DNA of 64,000 bases from positions 62,001 through 126,000 of the forward strand of contig CAZYHV010000004.1 of NCBI GenBank assembly GCA_964647485.1, read 5' to 3'. The position numbers and the translations under genes were made by a program. The stretch comes from FW021-bin31 sp964647485 (GTDB lineage Bacteria > Bacteroidota > Bacteroidia > Chitinophagales > Chitinophagaceae). The notes beneath the pieces were generated by a model, which ran no database searches, was not told the origin of the DNA, and worked only from the letters and a program-made list of their open reading frames with translations. Shown here piece by piece: positions 19,001 to 27,813 of this stretch; the first letter of the stretch is position 1, and each line of letters starts with the position of its first letter.

Positions 19001-22000
19001 TTCTGAGGAGTATCCCTTAACCAAATTCTCACTGACAGATATTAAAGGAGATGGCATAAAATTCAACTATTTAGGTTTCGATGGGATTACCGGAGCTTCG
19101 GGAGCTCGGGAATCTTATATCAGAGGGGACAGTGTGAATTTGTATTTGAACTTAATGGCGAGGATACAGGGAGGTATTGAACTGAATCTAAATGCGGGAA
19201 AAGCTATATTGACACATAATAGCATGAAAACCATCTCCAACGAAGACACCCTGAACATGAAATTGGAAGAATGGGAAGTGATGAGCTCTTCATGGGAATT
19301 ATCGCCTACATCTGGAGGTATAGTGTTGCAAGATGGTATTTTAAATACCGGAATCGTAGGACTGCCCTTTACCAATATGTCAATCATCCCCGGAGATCCG
19401 GAAGGAGAGCTGATTTGTAATTCTTTAGATGCGGAAAGCTTGGTAGAAGCTGCCAAACAGGGAAAGTTAGTTTTAGGGGGCGGTGCTGCTGAGTTGAGGC
19501 TATACGATGATGTTGATATTGTTTTTGCCTATGACCCGGATGTAGGAACAACCCCTGGAGAAGGACATTATAAATTCTCTCTTCATTCCCGTTTGGGGAA
19601 AGTGGCTTATTTCGGTGGATTAGACGGCATGACCGATCCAACACAAAAATTTGATATACAGTTTGTGTCGTCATTGAGCAATGGAGAGCAGTTGTTTGCT
19701 TTTGATGGAGAAATGGAGCCTGTTACGTTATATAATCAGATATATTTCACCCCTCAACGTTTATTTAATCATAAGGATAATTTCTCTATAGGCGGACTGA
19801 TACAAATGGACATTCCGGATATGCCTAAAAATATCGGAGTAGATTTGAGATACGATTATACAGGAGAGGAAAATGTGAGTAATGAGTTGACCATAAGTCC
19901 GATTGATTTTCATTTTACAGGGAATGGAGGCAGTAAATTCAAAGTAGATATGGGATATGAAGATTTGCAGCGAATCGACAAAGAGGTCGTGGCTTTCCCC
20001 GGTGTTGTTACTTTACCGAATAGCAGCCAGACCTTTAATGCAAACTTTGTAAGCATTGTTTATGAAGGGGCAAAAGATCCAATCCCCGCGACCGGAAAAG
20101 TGGATTTGGCATATAATGACCCTACTATCTTTAATCATTATGCTTTTCATTCTGAAACGGGGGGAATTCAAGCAATAAATAAGGCGACATATAACCGTAT
20201 CTTGAATTCAGATCTCAGTCAGTTGTTACCCATACCCGATGAAGAAGAAGCTGAATTGAAGTCCTATACCGAAATTTTTGTAGGAACTTCCGACCAGCTT
20301 TTTGGAGAGGCCGCCAAAGCATTAAGTGGAAGTATGTCAAGCATGCAAAATTATGGGAGCGGGACTGCCGGCAACATGAGTGATTTTAGCAATGCCGTAT
20401 ACAACGAGGCTTCCGGGATGGTAAATGATTTGAATAGCCATGGACGACAAGCTTATAATAACCTTTTGAGTCAAGTCAACTCCCTCCGGCTGGAAGCTCA
20501 TGATGCCTATGATAATGTGGAATCTCAGATAGAACGTTTAAGAGCTAATGGACAAGAAGCTCATGAACAAGTTTATGAAGAAATACTAACAGAGTTGGAT
20601 GACCTTAAGACCTATAGCGATGAATTATATAATGAGGTGTTGGCAAAAAGGAATGAATTTCTAAATTATGGAAATGATGTGTATAATGATGTCTATAATG
20701 ATGTAACTTCTCAGACTGACGGAGCACAGGGACAAGCAGAGGAGATGTACAACAACCTTACAGCAGAAATTACAGGTAAAATAAGTGAATTTCAAACTCA
20801 GTCAGAAGGAGTGTATAGTAGCGTCATGGATAAAGCAAATGGACTTCGTGGGATGGGGGATGAAATGTATGATGAATTGTACAATGAATTGTCCGGTACG
20901 CTAAATGGTCTTAAAAGTAAAGGACAGGAGGTTTCTCGTGATGTAACCGGTATCATGAATGAATATGAGGATTATGGTTTACAACTGTATGCCGATGCCA
21001 CAGGTAACATTGAAGACGTTATTCAAACAGGAACAGAAACGTTGGATCAAATGTTGGAGGAAGCCGATGACCTTCGCCAACAGGCAGATGAAGCTTACAA
21101 TGAGGTGTCAGCTCAAATAGAAGACCTCCGATCCCAGGGAAAAGAAACGTATGCCGAAGCACAAGAGGAAGTATTGACTCATTTGGATGATTTACGTTCA
21201 CAAGGCGATGCTTTGTATAATGAACTTCAGGCTAAGCGAGACGAGTGGGTACAACAGGGACAAGATATTATAAATGGAGGAACCGAACAAATAGAAGATT
21301 TGGAAGCTTACGGAAGAGAGTTGTATGACGGTTTATATGGTGATGTGTCCGGGAGAGCCGAGGAAATTCAGACCTATGCTACAAACCTATATGGGAGTGT
21401 GGAAGGACCGATAAATGATCTGAGAAACCGGGGAGAAGATATCTATGAAGAGGTATATGGAGAGGTTTCGGGTACAATAGATGAATATAAATCCTACGGA
21501 CAAGGCGTATACGATGAAGTGGATGAGGTCATCAATGATTATAGGGGTTATGGGGAAGATTTATATAATGATATGTATGGGTCAGTATCGGATAAAGTAG
21601 ATGAGTTAAAATCCTATGGCGAAGGGGTAGCCGGAGATGTAATCGAGTACGGTGAAGGAATGCTGGACAACGCTATGGTCGGGCCTCTTGGCGATGTGAT
21701 TGATGAAATGAACGGGGCTCGGAATACCGCCGAGCAATATATCGATATGGGGAAAGGAAAAGTAGATAGCATCATGGCCAAGTGGCCGATAGCAGGAGAT
21801 GCCATTGACGCCTTTAACGACTTTGATGGAAATGATATAGAAGGTTCTTTATTGCGAATGGCAGGAAATATGGTAGATTTTGAGGGAATTAAAGAAAATG
21901 CCAAGGATAAAATGATCATGGTAGCGAATGAAACGGTAGAAGGTATCAAAGAATCTTTGGAAATAGACAATATCTCAAGCTCGGTTTCAGATGTTGCTTC

Positions 22001-22814
22001 AAGTGATGTCTTTAAAGGGATGAATATTGATATCGATCTGAATACAGGAAGAATTACCGGCAGTATGTATTCTGATTTTGTCAGTTTTGGTGCGGTAGAG
22101 CTTTCTCAACTAGGGATTGAGGTGCTCATTGATCCTAAGGGATGGTATCTTTATTCCGGCGCCGGTGTGGACATGCCCACTTCTACCCCACTGAATCCGA
22201 TTATTTTTCCAATAGGGGTAGGCTTTTTGGTAGGCAAATATTCCTCCATTTCCCCTTCTTTGGAAAGCAGGGTAACACAACATTCTTATGTACATCAATT
22301 ACCCAATACTATTATAGGCGATGGGATATCCGGCTTCTTCTTAACAGGAAAAAAGGATATTCTAAAGCCTACAAACGTAGCCATTAACTTCGCAGTGGTA
22401 GATTTTGAAATAGGTGCCAGCGCAGGAATGGATGCAAGATTGTATGCGAATTTTGGGACTTCATCTACCAACATTGGATTAGGAATGATGGCTTTTGCCG
22501 ATGCTTATGCACGGTTGAGTGTATTAGGAACCTGTGGCATTAGTGGATCAGCTGCTGCTAATGTAGGAATTAAAGCCTCTTATGTCAATAGCACAGCCGG
22601 TTCCTCTTTGAGTGCCGCCGCCTGTGCTTCAGTAGCTGTGGCAGGAAGCGCATGGTGTGGATGGGGAGATGCAAAAGTTTCCGGAAGCTATAATGAATCG
22701 GTAATGGCACTATTAAAACTATGTTCGGGTAGTGCCTGTAGCGAAGCAGTAAACATGATATTAGAGCGCGGCAATACCTGTTCCGCCAGCAATGATTTTG
22801 ATTATGCCAATTAA
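13026..22814 (+). CDS. giant 3262-residue secreted surface protein with long helical repeat region
   Basis: The signal peptide is cleaved near residue 35 (TVSA-QYP). An N-terminal domain (~36-205) resembles what I recall as TANFOR-type proteins, followed by an Fn3-like unit (~210-340). CnaB/carboxypeptidase-regulatory-like units with a TxTDxxGHFxF pattern lie near 360-470, 800-940, 1200-1290 and 1698-1750. A beta-rich region (~1800-2400) precedes a helical region (~2420-2880) built of ~20-residue units with the core IxxLRxxGxxxYxEV. The C-terminal domain (~2990-3262) is rich in Gly/Ala/Ser, with paired Cys (GTCGISG, SAWCGWG, CSGSACSEA, GNTCSAS). No type IX C-terminal signal is apparent. Likely an extracellular stalk or adhesin; no enzyme motif seen. 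The ORF is intact throughout. Confidence 0.75.
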   Translation: MKSLSFKIKDIHTQLWRICVLIIALGMINSQTVSAQYPVKVNVQIRQPVSPYLPQLLGELQEGKAGTMTEDLTDRLQIILQNSGSTPKNIKLSGKIERLSPAPMSISLRPGFAPPHPITMNPSQMIQADKPLLNDAFGGFNKSDLIFNNTGISELRQNTMNYKLPEGTYRLCISAFDYNKVGMTGPLSAPGTGCATFMICYSVSAPQIIQPVSTMGFNSNNDFQPFTPHSSQVQFTWTPPASTCGLPIGAMTYNLSIRPVFPGQTIKDALFNPPVFQKENIHSTTFLLDTLRYPNVLRSNKNYIFRVKANFTPMPNSPLELDNRGYSQIGAFAFNPSQAPSNVDETGELVTSKGDTLPKVETVIKGKLTYRFGDHSVDSLFPLANQKVYIKRVYAKTSKDADGVTHFNPLTETEQNSMPAYPEMLDGQLTETDENGHFQLKVGMTEMDEAGLLTGSEWQNLFTVQYDGNNQMLPENIQPDIPDALKILEGKMVQLYKIEIANPFFKPSEEYVQISPGGEKNLNNVVVEANSYTLKVNVREVVAAQEEAILTRDVEKMKGDFVGDAVVKLYRLTRNKTKPELSIPYYEGDLLEEADWKEEGDKVLIASRKTPNPNSETAQPEDYEVSFPRLFKHPKGELYDYIVCLEDGKGSLRIPINNNATNNPPVPASSGIWATFDDLNYGKPTILEQGSQNHPARSDFNFKKGKKLNLQDANPSLPNTENALPPGDRLPGHGPHVGMLSPNLFPTEKGLSTTALSAPDAENSNVNGNVDYKDKWRSWNYNGKAEVAYLTLEKELAEPPHTVVTGKLEYKFKGDPSIPGQPYANMPVKLMMFYVKPDQTQALSPRSNDNSSEESQSLIHLRNSGYYSEVATTYANQDWSEGTEVSVPTDQHSNGAERTVFEDQGKVLQTTTTDAEGHFVFDFENLDSSKIVHGTLQIDGEYENGNPVTHTESGEFVRVYRVVPAVNQYTAPDENIPAQPWANYDCGTLTTFVRTFNLEVAVKAENTILQQNDIPVQLYFNPNANPTYTIPTKPGLDLNTPTEVNGEDYVLIRKGMAAEKKEETFQNAPPPGLGSVLGSAGLSEGSDYSTLPDKTYRFKTITFKDLVISQSAADYGRFYYIEAGGSPTERKGNITLESDYLSYPKNQISDNWDSDFYHYRGQNGLDDHLTAITRALEKQIIFNSEYDPNRTIRVYLAPDLEEPRIAGRIVDAFTTLGVSASWGSAKLKVKQMKYGRSTSYATGEPVETVSETPYEINKTYNIPTDDYGYFDFEEFTEDFENKDIVSIEPIELIIDVPGYNDTTIQLPQMMHEGEQIYMDPIIVSPKCSGCYGFVADKDHPEQGVAARVKVLKNGRWVDTYPYGGGNIKVDSKLPSNMNETIIQAVFDSYMGNPGYIDDGFRPDLGQSRISNLSNVLEGQVQSKSLQEEGVLPGHGPNVLMTHLFESNPPGEGEWQTFGGLQVKVTDNGEVKEARIVEGAKGAGKWKSYVAAVNSTNENLDQEATLSTPTGVTPVGTVESTKRMQRFDLSMPLLNTGTKIVILPYDRSYIPDTVEVNSYEGEGLGTFYLKRRKHKVKVSLSMNTAPDEVPSGAIVSIDGLEEEKVVDESGNVYFEFVNNSTNNFTLRVRPQQPEAVKKGLKSQSIATPELDEASMINLGMGQTSSSEEEPPTLFVPKTVNFTNNDDNEEHVIEVTVDEGTSISGRVTFENDGTPVENAVVYLDQGQGIQTAVVTATNENGDYILAGIPLPENEDGTVIGELKIGTSYSDKVHSYIGEVKNIPYSEASEAVNFQIKEIEDIDLTHLLGIPVRLTVAEKEGEEGYKISGEFFDLPENVNFSVSHNSGRARLSFDNISVTASTLTNTRDIPFATPVEDKILLNNKKYPIQAFDVFNAELTAQRSNERLKLVKKEIDTIGVLRGAVRIVDNSFNFPSSYMTISNTDFYLGNFGEQGGQSDTDDRGELLMAKPLSKVQTSFFTSVQKVDDRLIIPVFSSEEYPLTKFSLTDIKGDGIKFNYLGFDGITGASGARESYIRGDSVNLYLNLMARIQGGIELNLNAGKAILTHNSMKTISNEDTLNMKLEEWEVMSSSWELSPTSGGIVLQDGILNTGIVGLPFTNMSIIPGDPEGELICNSLDAESLVEAAKQGKLVLGGGAAELRLYDDVDIVFAYDPDVGTTPGEGHYKFSLHSRLGKVAYFGGLDGMTDPTQKFDIQFVSSLSNGEQLFAFDGEMEPVTLYNQIYFTPQRLFNHKDNFSIGGLIQMDIPDMPKNIGVDLRYDYTGEENVSNELTISPIDFHFTGNGGSKFKVDMGYEDLQRIDKEVVAFPGVVTLPNSSQTFNANFVSIVYEGAKDPIPATGKVDLAYNDPTIFNHYAFHSETGGIQAINKATYNRILNSDLSQLLPIPDEEEAELKSYTEIFVGTSDQLFGEAAKALSGSMSSMQNYGSGTAGNMSDFSNAVYNEASGMVNDLNSHGRQAYNNLLSQVNSLRLEAHDAYDNVESQIERLRANGQEAHEQVYEEILTELDDLKTYSDELYNEVLAKRNEFLNYGNDVYNDVYNDVTSQTDGAQGQAEEMYNNLTAEITGKISEFQTQSEGVYSSVMDKANGLRGMGDEMYDELYNELSGTLNGLKSKGQEVSRDVTGIMNEYEDYGLQLYADATGNIEDVIQTGTETLDQMLEEADDLRQQADEAYNEVSAQIEDLRSQGKETYAEAQEEVLTHLDDLRSQGDALYNELQAKRDEWVQQGQDIINGGTEQIEDLEAYGRELYDGLYGDVSGRAEEIQTYATNLYGSVEGPINDLRNRGEDIYEEVYGEVSGTIDEYKSYGQGVYDEVDEVINDYRGYGEDLYNDMYGSVSDKVDELKSYGEGVAGDVIEYGEGMLDNAMVGPLGDVIDEMNGARNTAEQYIDMGKGKVDSIMAKWPIAGDAIDAFNDFDGNDIEGSLLRMAGNMVDFEGIKENAKDKMIMVANETVEGIKESLEIDNISSSVSDVASSDVFKGMNIDIDLNTGRITGSMYSDFVSFGAVELSQLGIEVLIDPKGWYLYSGAGVDMPTSTPLNPIIFPIGVGFLVGKYSSISPSLESRVTQHSYVHQLPNTIIGDGISGFFLTGKKDILKPTNVAINFAVVDFEIGASAGMDARLYANFGTSSTNIGLGMMAFADAYARLSVLGTCGISGSAAANVGIKASYVNSTAGSSLSAAACASVAVAGSAWCGWGDAKVSGSYNESVMALLKLCSGSACSEAVNMILERGNTCSASNDFDYAN
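20523..21248 (+). repeat. internal duplication within the helical region of the giant protein
   Basis: The 46 codons at 20523-20660 and those at 21111-21248 align without gaps at an offset of exactly 588 bp (196 residues), with 24 of 46 residues identical by my count. Shared segments include EEILTELDDL versus EEVLTHLDDL and LYNEVLAKRNE versus LYNELQAKRDE. On top of this long period the whole region (about 20280-21660) shows a short period of about 20 residues. The helical stalk seems to have grown by segmental duplication. Confidence 0.7.
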
Positions 22815-22868
22815 GGATAGAACAAAGAGAGACTCAACTACATATAATAATTATATAAAATATAGAAG

Positions 22869-24839
22869 ATGAAATATTTAATCTCAATCCTATTTGTTTT
22901 TCTGTTATTCCCGGGAATAGCACAACAAAAAGAGCCAGCAGACATCGAATTAACCGGCAGCCCCTTCGGATTGTATATCAAAATGAAAGATCCGGTACAA
23001 ACAGGGTATAAAGTCTTACGAAGAGAAAAAGGGGGGACTTTTAAAATGATTGGAGATTATAAATCGGCAATAACGGCATCCGATTTATACCGACGGATGA
23101 CCTATTTTGCCAATATCTTTCCCAACTTTGCAGCTCCCAACCCCACTTTTGTAGATACCATCTGGAGTCGATATCAAACAGACAAAGGCGCTTTGACTAG
23201 AATTTCCTATCCCTTGCTGCAACTAGCTCTAGGAAATGCTTTTTTAGATACTTCAGCGATTGTAGGTAAAACATATCAATACAAAATGATTTTTCCCAAT
23301 ACGGAAAAAAAACTTACTACAAGGGTTGCCACTTATAATCTTCTTCAACCGGAATATAGTAAAATGAAACTATCAAAAGTTAAAAATGTAGGACGTTCCG
23401 TTCGATTAGAATGGACAAGCTCGGCACTCAATCCCCCTCCTTTTTTTGAGGTATATCGAAAACAAGCTGCCGGGAAAAACGTTTTCAGAAGAATAGAGGT
23501 GGAAAGAGGAACACATAACAGTAAAACCGGCGACTCTACCGTCTTTATTGCTATTGACACTACCGGAATATTGGGTATTTCTTATGATTATTTTCTGACA
23601 TCCGTCAGTTATTTGGGAAATGAAGGTAATCATTCCGACACGGTCAGGTTGCAACTTGGAGGTCGCCAGAATGTCCCATCTGTTTATAACCTTCGTACTC
23701 GATCAGACAGCAACGGAATTCGTCTGAGTTGGCGAGCGCTTGTTCCCAATCCTTCCTTAAACAACATATTGGTTTTAAGAAGTAGCCATTATGATACCGG
23801 CTATAAGCTACTAACGACTTTGCCTGTGAAAGAAACACATTTTATTGACAGAGATGTGGACGGTGGAAAATTGTATTATTACCAATTAATTGTTCAGGGG
23901 GCAGCTAATTATTCTATTCCGACTCCAAGAGTCTCGGGGAAGTTTATGGGCAAAATACGGTTAAATGCGCCCTATGATTTACAATCTCGTTCTTTAGAAG
24001 GAGGGATTGCCCTAGCCTGGCGATATAGAGATACCGGAAGAATAAAAGGATTCAAGGTTTATCGTTCGTTACACCCAAGGCAAAATTTTGAATTTATTGG
24101 GGAAATAGTTGCTGTTCCAAAGGATACTACATTAATGCATTTTACAGACACTACCCTAGCCAATGAGAACACAACTTATTATTATGCCGTAGCTGCTGTT
24201 TCTCGTACCTCTAATTTGAGTCCTTCTTCCTTGGTAGTAAGTGGGAAATCGCTAAGAAAGACTACCCTTTCTGCCCCTATAGGTTTGAGAAGCTTATGGT
24301 TGAATGATAGTGTAGTTTCTGTTTCCTGGAAAGATATGGAATTGCAAATTCCGGGGGTTACCGGATATAAAATATACAGAAATGAGGAAGATTTAGAAAC
24401 TGTTTCCAATCAATATTTATGGGACAGTGTGACCATCAATGAATTTACAGATACCCTTTCCCCGGGGGAATCAAGTTGGTATTGGGTGAAGGCAAAGGAT
24501 GTGCAGGGGCGCTCGGGTAGTGTCAGTCCACCTATCCGCATACAGGCACCTATAGACAGACCCCTGCCTCCGGACGTTCAACTATATAAACAAAAACAAT
24601 CGATAATACTAAGTTGGGAGCCTTCACTTAACAATAGCATTAAAAAATATAATATCTATCGGGCTGCCGGCGAAAATACTGTTGCATTAGTAGGAACAGT
24701 AGAGGCAAATCGAGGAATGATGAGATATACAGATAAGAAAGTGGAGGGTGGGACACTTTATTTTTATTACGTAACGAGTGTGGATAGGCATGAGGTAGAA
24801 AGCAGTCAATCAGATGAAGTGCATGTGAGAATAAAATAG
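22869..24839 (+). CDS. secreted fibronectin type III repeat protein
   Basis: A 656-residue protein with a signal peptide (cleavage near FPGIAQQ, residue ~19). The mature protein has about five or six Fn3-like modules of ~95 residues, each with a LSWR/LEWT/LAWR/VSWK/LSWEPS strand, a YKIYRN/FKVYRS/YNIYRA strand and a YYYxVxAV/YYVTSVD strand before the next module. Fn3 tandems are common in bacterial surface and glycan-degrading proteins, where they act as spacers or adhesion modules. It follows the giant-protein gene by 54 bp and is the last gene before the strand switch at ~25 kb, so it probably ends the operon. Confidence 0.82.
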   Translation: MKYLISILFVFLLFPGIAQQKEPADIELTGSPFGLYIKMKDPVQTGYKVLRREKGGTFKMIGDYKSAITASDLYRRMTYFANIFPNFAAPNPTFVDTIWSRYQTDKGALTRISYPLLQLALGNAFLDTSAIVGKTYQYKMIFPNTEKKLTTRVATYNLLQPEYSKMKLSKVKNVGRSVRLEWTSSALNPPPFFEVYRKQAAGKNVFRRIEVERGTHNSKTGDSTVFIAIDTTGILGISYDYFLTSVSYLGNEGNHSDTVRLQLGGRQNVPSVYNLRTRSDSNGIRLSWRALVPNPSLNNILVLRSSHYDTGYKLLTTLPVKETHFIDRDVDGGKLYYYQLIVQGAANYSIPTPRVSGKFMGKIRLNAPYDLQSRSLEGGIALAWRYRDTGRIKGFKVYRSLHPRQNFEFIGEIVAVPKDTTLMHFTDTTLANENTTYYYAVAAVSRTSNLSPSSLVVSGKSLRKTTLSAPIGLRSLWLNDSVVSVSWKDMELQIPGVTGYKIYRNEEDLETVSNQYLWDSVTINEFTDTLSPGESSWYWVKAKDVQGRSGSVSPPIRIQAPIDRPLPPDVQLYKQKQSIILSWEPSLNNSIKKYNIYRAAGENTVALVGTVEANRGMMRYTDKKVEGGTLYFYYVTSVDRHEVESSQSDEVHVRIK

Positions 24840-25035
24840 TAAAATCTAAACTGATATAAATGAGAGGAAGAGAGAATACTATATTATACAAAAAAATGAG
24901 ACGATATCCTGATGAAGAATTCAATGCCAATAATACATTCTAAGGGTTGACGATGCCCTGAGATGCCTCTCAAGGATAATAATTTGGATTTATATAATAA
25001 TCCGTTGAGTATACTATTACGAAACCCAATCCCTC

Positions 25036-27813
25036 TTATTGCCATTCGCTAGGTGTTTGATTAAACTGTTTTTTAAATACAGTAGAAAAATAAGAGGGAG
25101 AAGAAAAACCAACTTCATAGGCAATCTCACTAATTGAGAGATCCCCATTAGCTAAGAACGTTTTCGCTTTACTGAGTCTTTTAGCCAAAATAAGTTCATT
25201 AACGCTTTTCCCTAGCAAAGCCTTGGTTTTCCGATATAATTGTACGCGAGAAACCCCCATGTGATTACAAATTTTATCAATATTCAAATCCGAATGTTTC
25301 ATATTTTCATTTATAAAAGCGTTTAACTCATTTAAAAATTGTCGATCTAGCTTTCCCATTCCGGTTGTAATCTTATCCAAATTTGTATTGGAACTATAAT
25401 GTTCGCGAAGAGTAGCTCTATTTTTAATTAAAGTATCAATAACAGCCTTTAGAAAATTAAATTTAAAAGGCTTCACAATATAATAATCTGCCATGGTTTT
25501 CATGCCTTTTATCCTTTGCTCTTCACCTCCTTTAGCAGTGAGTAGAATCACGGGAATATGGGATGTACGGATATTACTTTTTATCATTTGGGTGTAAGAA
25601 AGGCCATCTTTATTTGGCATAATTAAATCGGATATAACCAAATCCGGAATAATTTCGAATGTAACTTTCAGCCCTTCATCTCCATCTTTTGCTGTACTTA
25701 CTTTAAAGTTTTCACTCAACCTCCTGCTCAAAAATTGTCGTAGTTCTTTATTATCCTCAATAACCAAGATAGAGAAATTCTTTCCCTCAGCTGTTTTTAT
25801 CAGATTATTCTCCCGTTTTTTTGTCTCTACATGAATTAGTTGTTCTTTAGGCGTTGTAGGATTTCTTTCTTTAATCGGTATCGGTTGCTCATTAATTTCA
25901 TTTGGCTGAAGATGTTCTTTTCCAATAGGAAGGGACAATCGAAAGGTGGCGCCGGGTCCGTCTTTAGGTACTACGAAAAGACGACCATGATGGAGGGTAA
26001 CAAATTCCTTTGCCAACGGTAAACCTAGTCCAAACCCCTTTTGTGGCCCTCCTTTTTTTCTTTCTTGATAAAAGGGGTCAAATATATGCTCTTCTTGACC
26101 GGCGGATATACCATGACCGTTATCCCGAACCTCAATAATCACCTTTCCCTCGCTTTCATCCACCTTTAGATTTACTTCAATCCTGCCATAATCCTCTGTA
26201 AATTTAAACGCATTAGACAATAGATTAAAAAACACCTTATCCATCATGTTAGGATCAAACCACAGCATTATTCGCGTTTTCTCATAAGAAGTTCTCAAAT
26301 CTATACTTCTTTTCCGTGCCAAATCTTTAAAAGAGGAAAGAATATCTTCCAAAAAATAGATAATGTCTATTTCAGATGCATGTAATTTCATTTTTTTTAC
26401 ATCTATCTTTCGATAGTCAATCAACTGATTGACCATCCTATATAACCTATTGGCATTTTTTTGAATCATTTTTAAATGCCTTCGTAGATTATTATCGTAT
26501 GTCTTATTATCAATAAGCTCTTCTACTGTTCCAAAAATAAGGGTAAGCGGCGTTCTAAATTCATGGGAGATATTGGTGAAAAAATTAAGCTTTGCTTCTG
26601 TAGCTTCTTCCGCTTTATTAGATAGTTCTATTAACTTATTTTGTTGAAAAAGGATTTCTTTATTTTTGGCTCTCAAGCTTTTCGTTATTCTTTTATTTTT
26701 TCTAAAGCCTAAAAATCCCAAGACCCCCAAAAGGATTGCAATAATAAGTGTCCCTAAGAGAATAAACAATATATTTTTCTGGCTTTTATAGATGTGTGTC
26801 TGCTTATCTATTAAATCTTGTTGTTTTTTGATGTCGTTTTGTTGACTTAAAATTTTATCCGTTTGTAGCTTCATCAACCTGACGTTTGATGAATCAATGA
26901 CAAAGGTGTTCAACTGTATTCTTTTAGGAATTGAATCTCCTCCTGCGGCATTAATGGCAGCATTAATAGCTTCTTTCCCTCCCGTCGGATAAAGAACTGA
27001 TGCATTTAAGATGCCATCTGCTACCCAAGAAATCCCTAAATTAGGACCCGGAGATGCATCCACACCAACAAATTTCACTTTAGATTGTCTCCCCCACAAT
27101 TTGAATACCTTGTAAGCTGCATGAGCCATTACGTCATTCTGCGCAAAGACTAAATCTATATTTTGTATTTCTTGTTTATTTGCTTCTATTTTTTCTGATG
27201 CAACAGATCCTGTCCAATCTGCATAGAGTTCTTTAACAATTTTGATGTTTGGATATTTTTGCAGGGCCTTTTCAAACCCTGAATGTCGCTCTTGTGCCGG
27301 AGTAGACCCCGGAAGGCCTTGTATTTCCAGTACAGTCCCCTTTTCCTGTAAAATCTTGGCTACATATTTACCTGCTAAAAATCCAATTTCTTTATTACTG
27401 GCTCCAACATAAGAAGTATAATAGGAAGAATTTGTTTTTCGGTCAACCGTTATAACCGGAATTCCCTTTTTATAAACTTCGCTTACAATAGGAGTCAACG
27501 GAGTTGCTTCATATGGAGAAACGATTAATGCATCTATACTATCTTTTATTAACTCCTTTATCTGTCTAATTTGTCTTTGACTATTTTTATGGGCATCTTT
27601 ATATATAAACTTTACGTTTGAATGAAAGGATAAAGCTCTTTTCATTTCTTTGAGTTGGGATTGCCTCCAGCCGTCTTCTCCCGTTAGTTGAGAAAAACCA
27701 ATAGTAATTGTCTTTTTTTCTTGTTGACACCCTACCATACCCAGTAGAAATATGAATAAGAAAAAAAACTTTATTCTGTGTGAAAAAGTTGCTTTATAAC
27801 TGCTTTTTGACAT
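25036..27813 (-). CDS. hybrid two-component system regulator of fructan locus (fructose sensor)
   Basis: A 925-residue one-protein signalling system. Order: lipobox-like signal (Cys29); periplasmic sugar-binding domain of the ribose/galactose-binding type (~36-310; ITIGFSQL, VDRKT, QNDVMA, GVDASPG); membrane helix (~347-370); HisKA with ISHEFRTP (His417); HATPase with NLLSNAFKF, DNGHGI and GFGLGL; receiver domain (~680-795; phosphoacceptor Asp729 in ISDLIMP, Lys781); AraC-type DNA-binding domain (~840-925) ending PSEWQ. In Bacteroides thetaiotaomicron the regulator with this layout (BT1754) senses free fructose and turns on the fructan locus. The gene diverges from the fructan operon, strongly suggesting the same role. 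Confidence 0.93.
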   Translation of the reverse strand: MSKSSYKATFSHRIKFFFLFIFLLGMVGCQQEKKTITIGFSQLTGEDGWRQSQLKEMKRALSFHSNVKFIYKDAHKNSQRQIRQIKELIKDSIDALIVSPYEATPLTPIVSEVYKKGIPVITVDRKTNSSYYTSYVGASNKEIGFLAGKYVAKILQEKGTVLEIQGLPGSTPAQERHSGFEKALQKYPNIKIVKELYADWTGSVASEKIEANKQEIQNIDLVFAQNDVMAHAAYKVFKLWGRQSKVKFVGVDASPGPNLGISWVADGILNASVLYPTGGKEAINAAINAAGGDSIPKRIQLNTFVIDSSNVRLMKLQTDKILSQQNDIKKQQDLIDKQTHIYKSQKNILFILLGTLIIAILLGVLGFLGFRKNKRITKSLRAKNKEILFQQNKLIELSNKAEEATEAKLNFFTNISHEFRTPLTLIFGTVEELIDNKTYDNNLRRHLKMIQKNANRLYRMVNQLIDYRKIDVKKMKLHASEIDIIYFLEDILSSFKDLARKRSIDLRTSYEKTRIMLWFDPNMMDKVFFNLLSNAFKFTEDYGRIEVNLKVDESEGKVIIEVRDNGHGISAGQEEHIFDPFYQERKKGGPQKGFGLGLPLAKEFVTLHHGRLFVVPKDGPGATFRLSLPIGKEHLQPNEINEQPIPIKERNPTTPKEQLIHVETKKRENNLIKTAEGKNFSILVIEDNKELRQFLSRRLSENFKVSTAKDGDEGLKVTFEIIPDLVISDLIMPNKDGLSYTQMIKSNIRTSHIPVILLTAKGGEEQRIKGMKTMADYYIVKPFKFNFLKAVIDTLIKNRATLREHYSSNTNLDKITTGMGKLDRQFLNELNAFINENMKHSDLNIDKICNHMGVSRVQLYRKTKALLGKSVNELILAKRLSKAKTFLANGDLSISEIAYEVGFSSPSYFSTVFKKQFNQTPSEWQ

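Noticed and set aside
20280..21660. Apolipoprotein- or phasin-like domain as a separate gene
   Set aside because: The region is in the uninterrupted frame of the giant protein; helical periodicity alone does not show a separate function.
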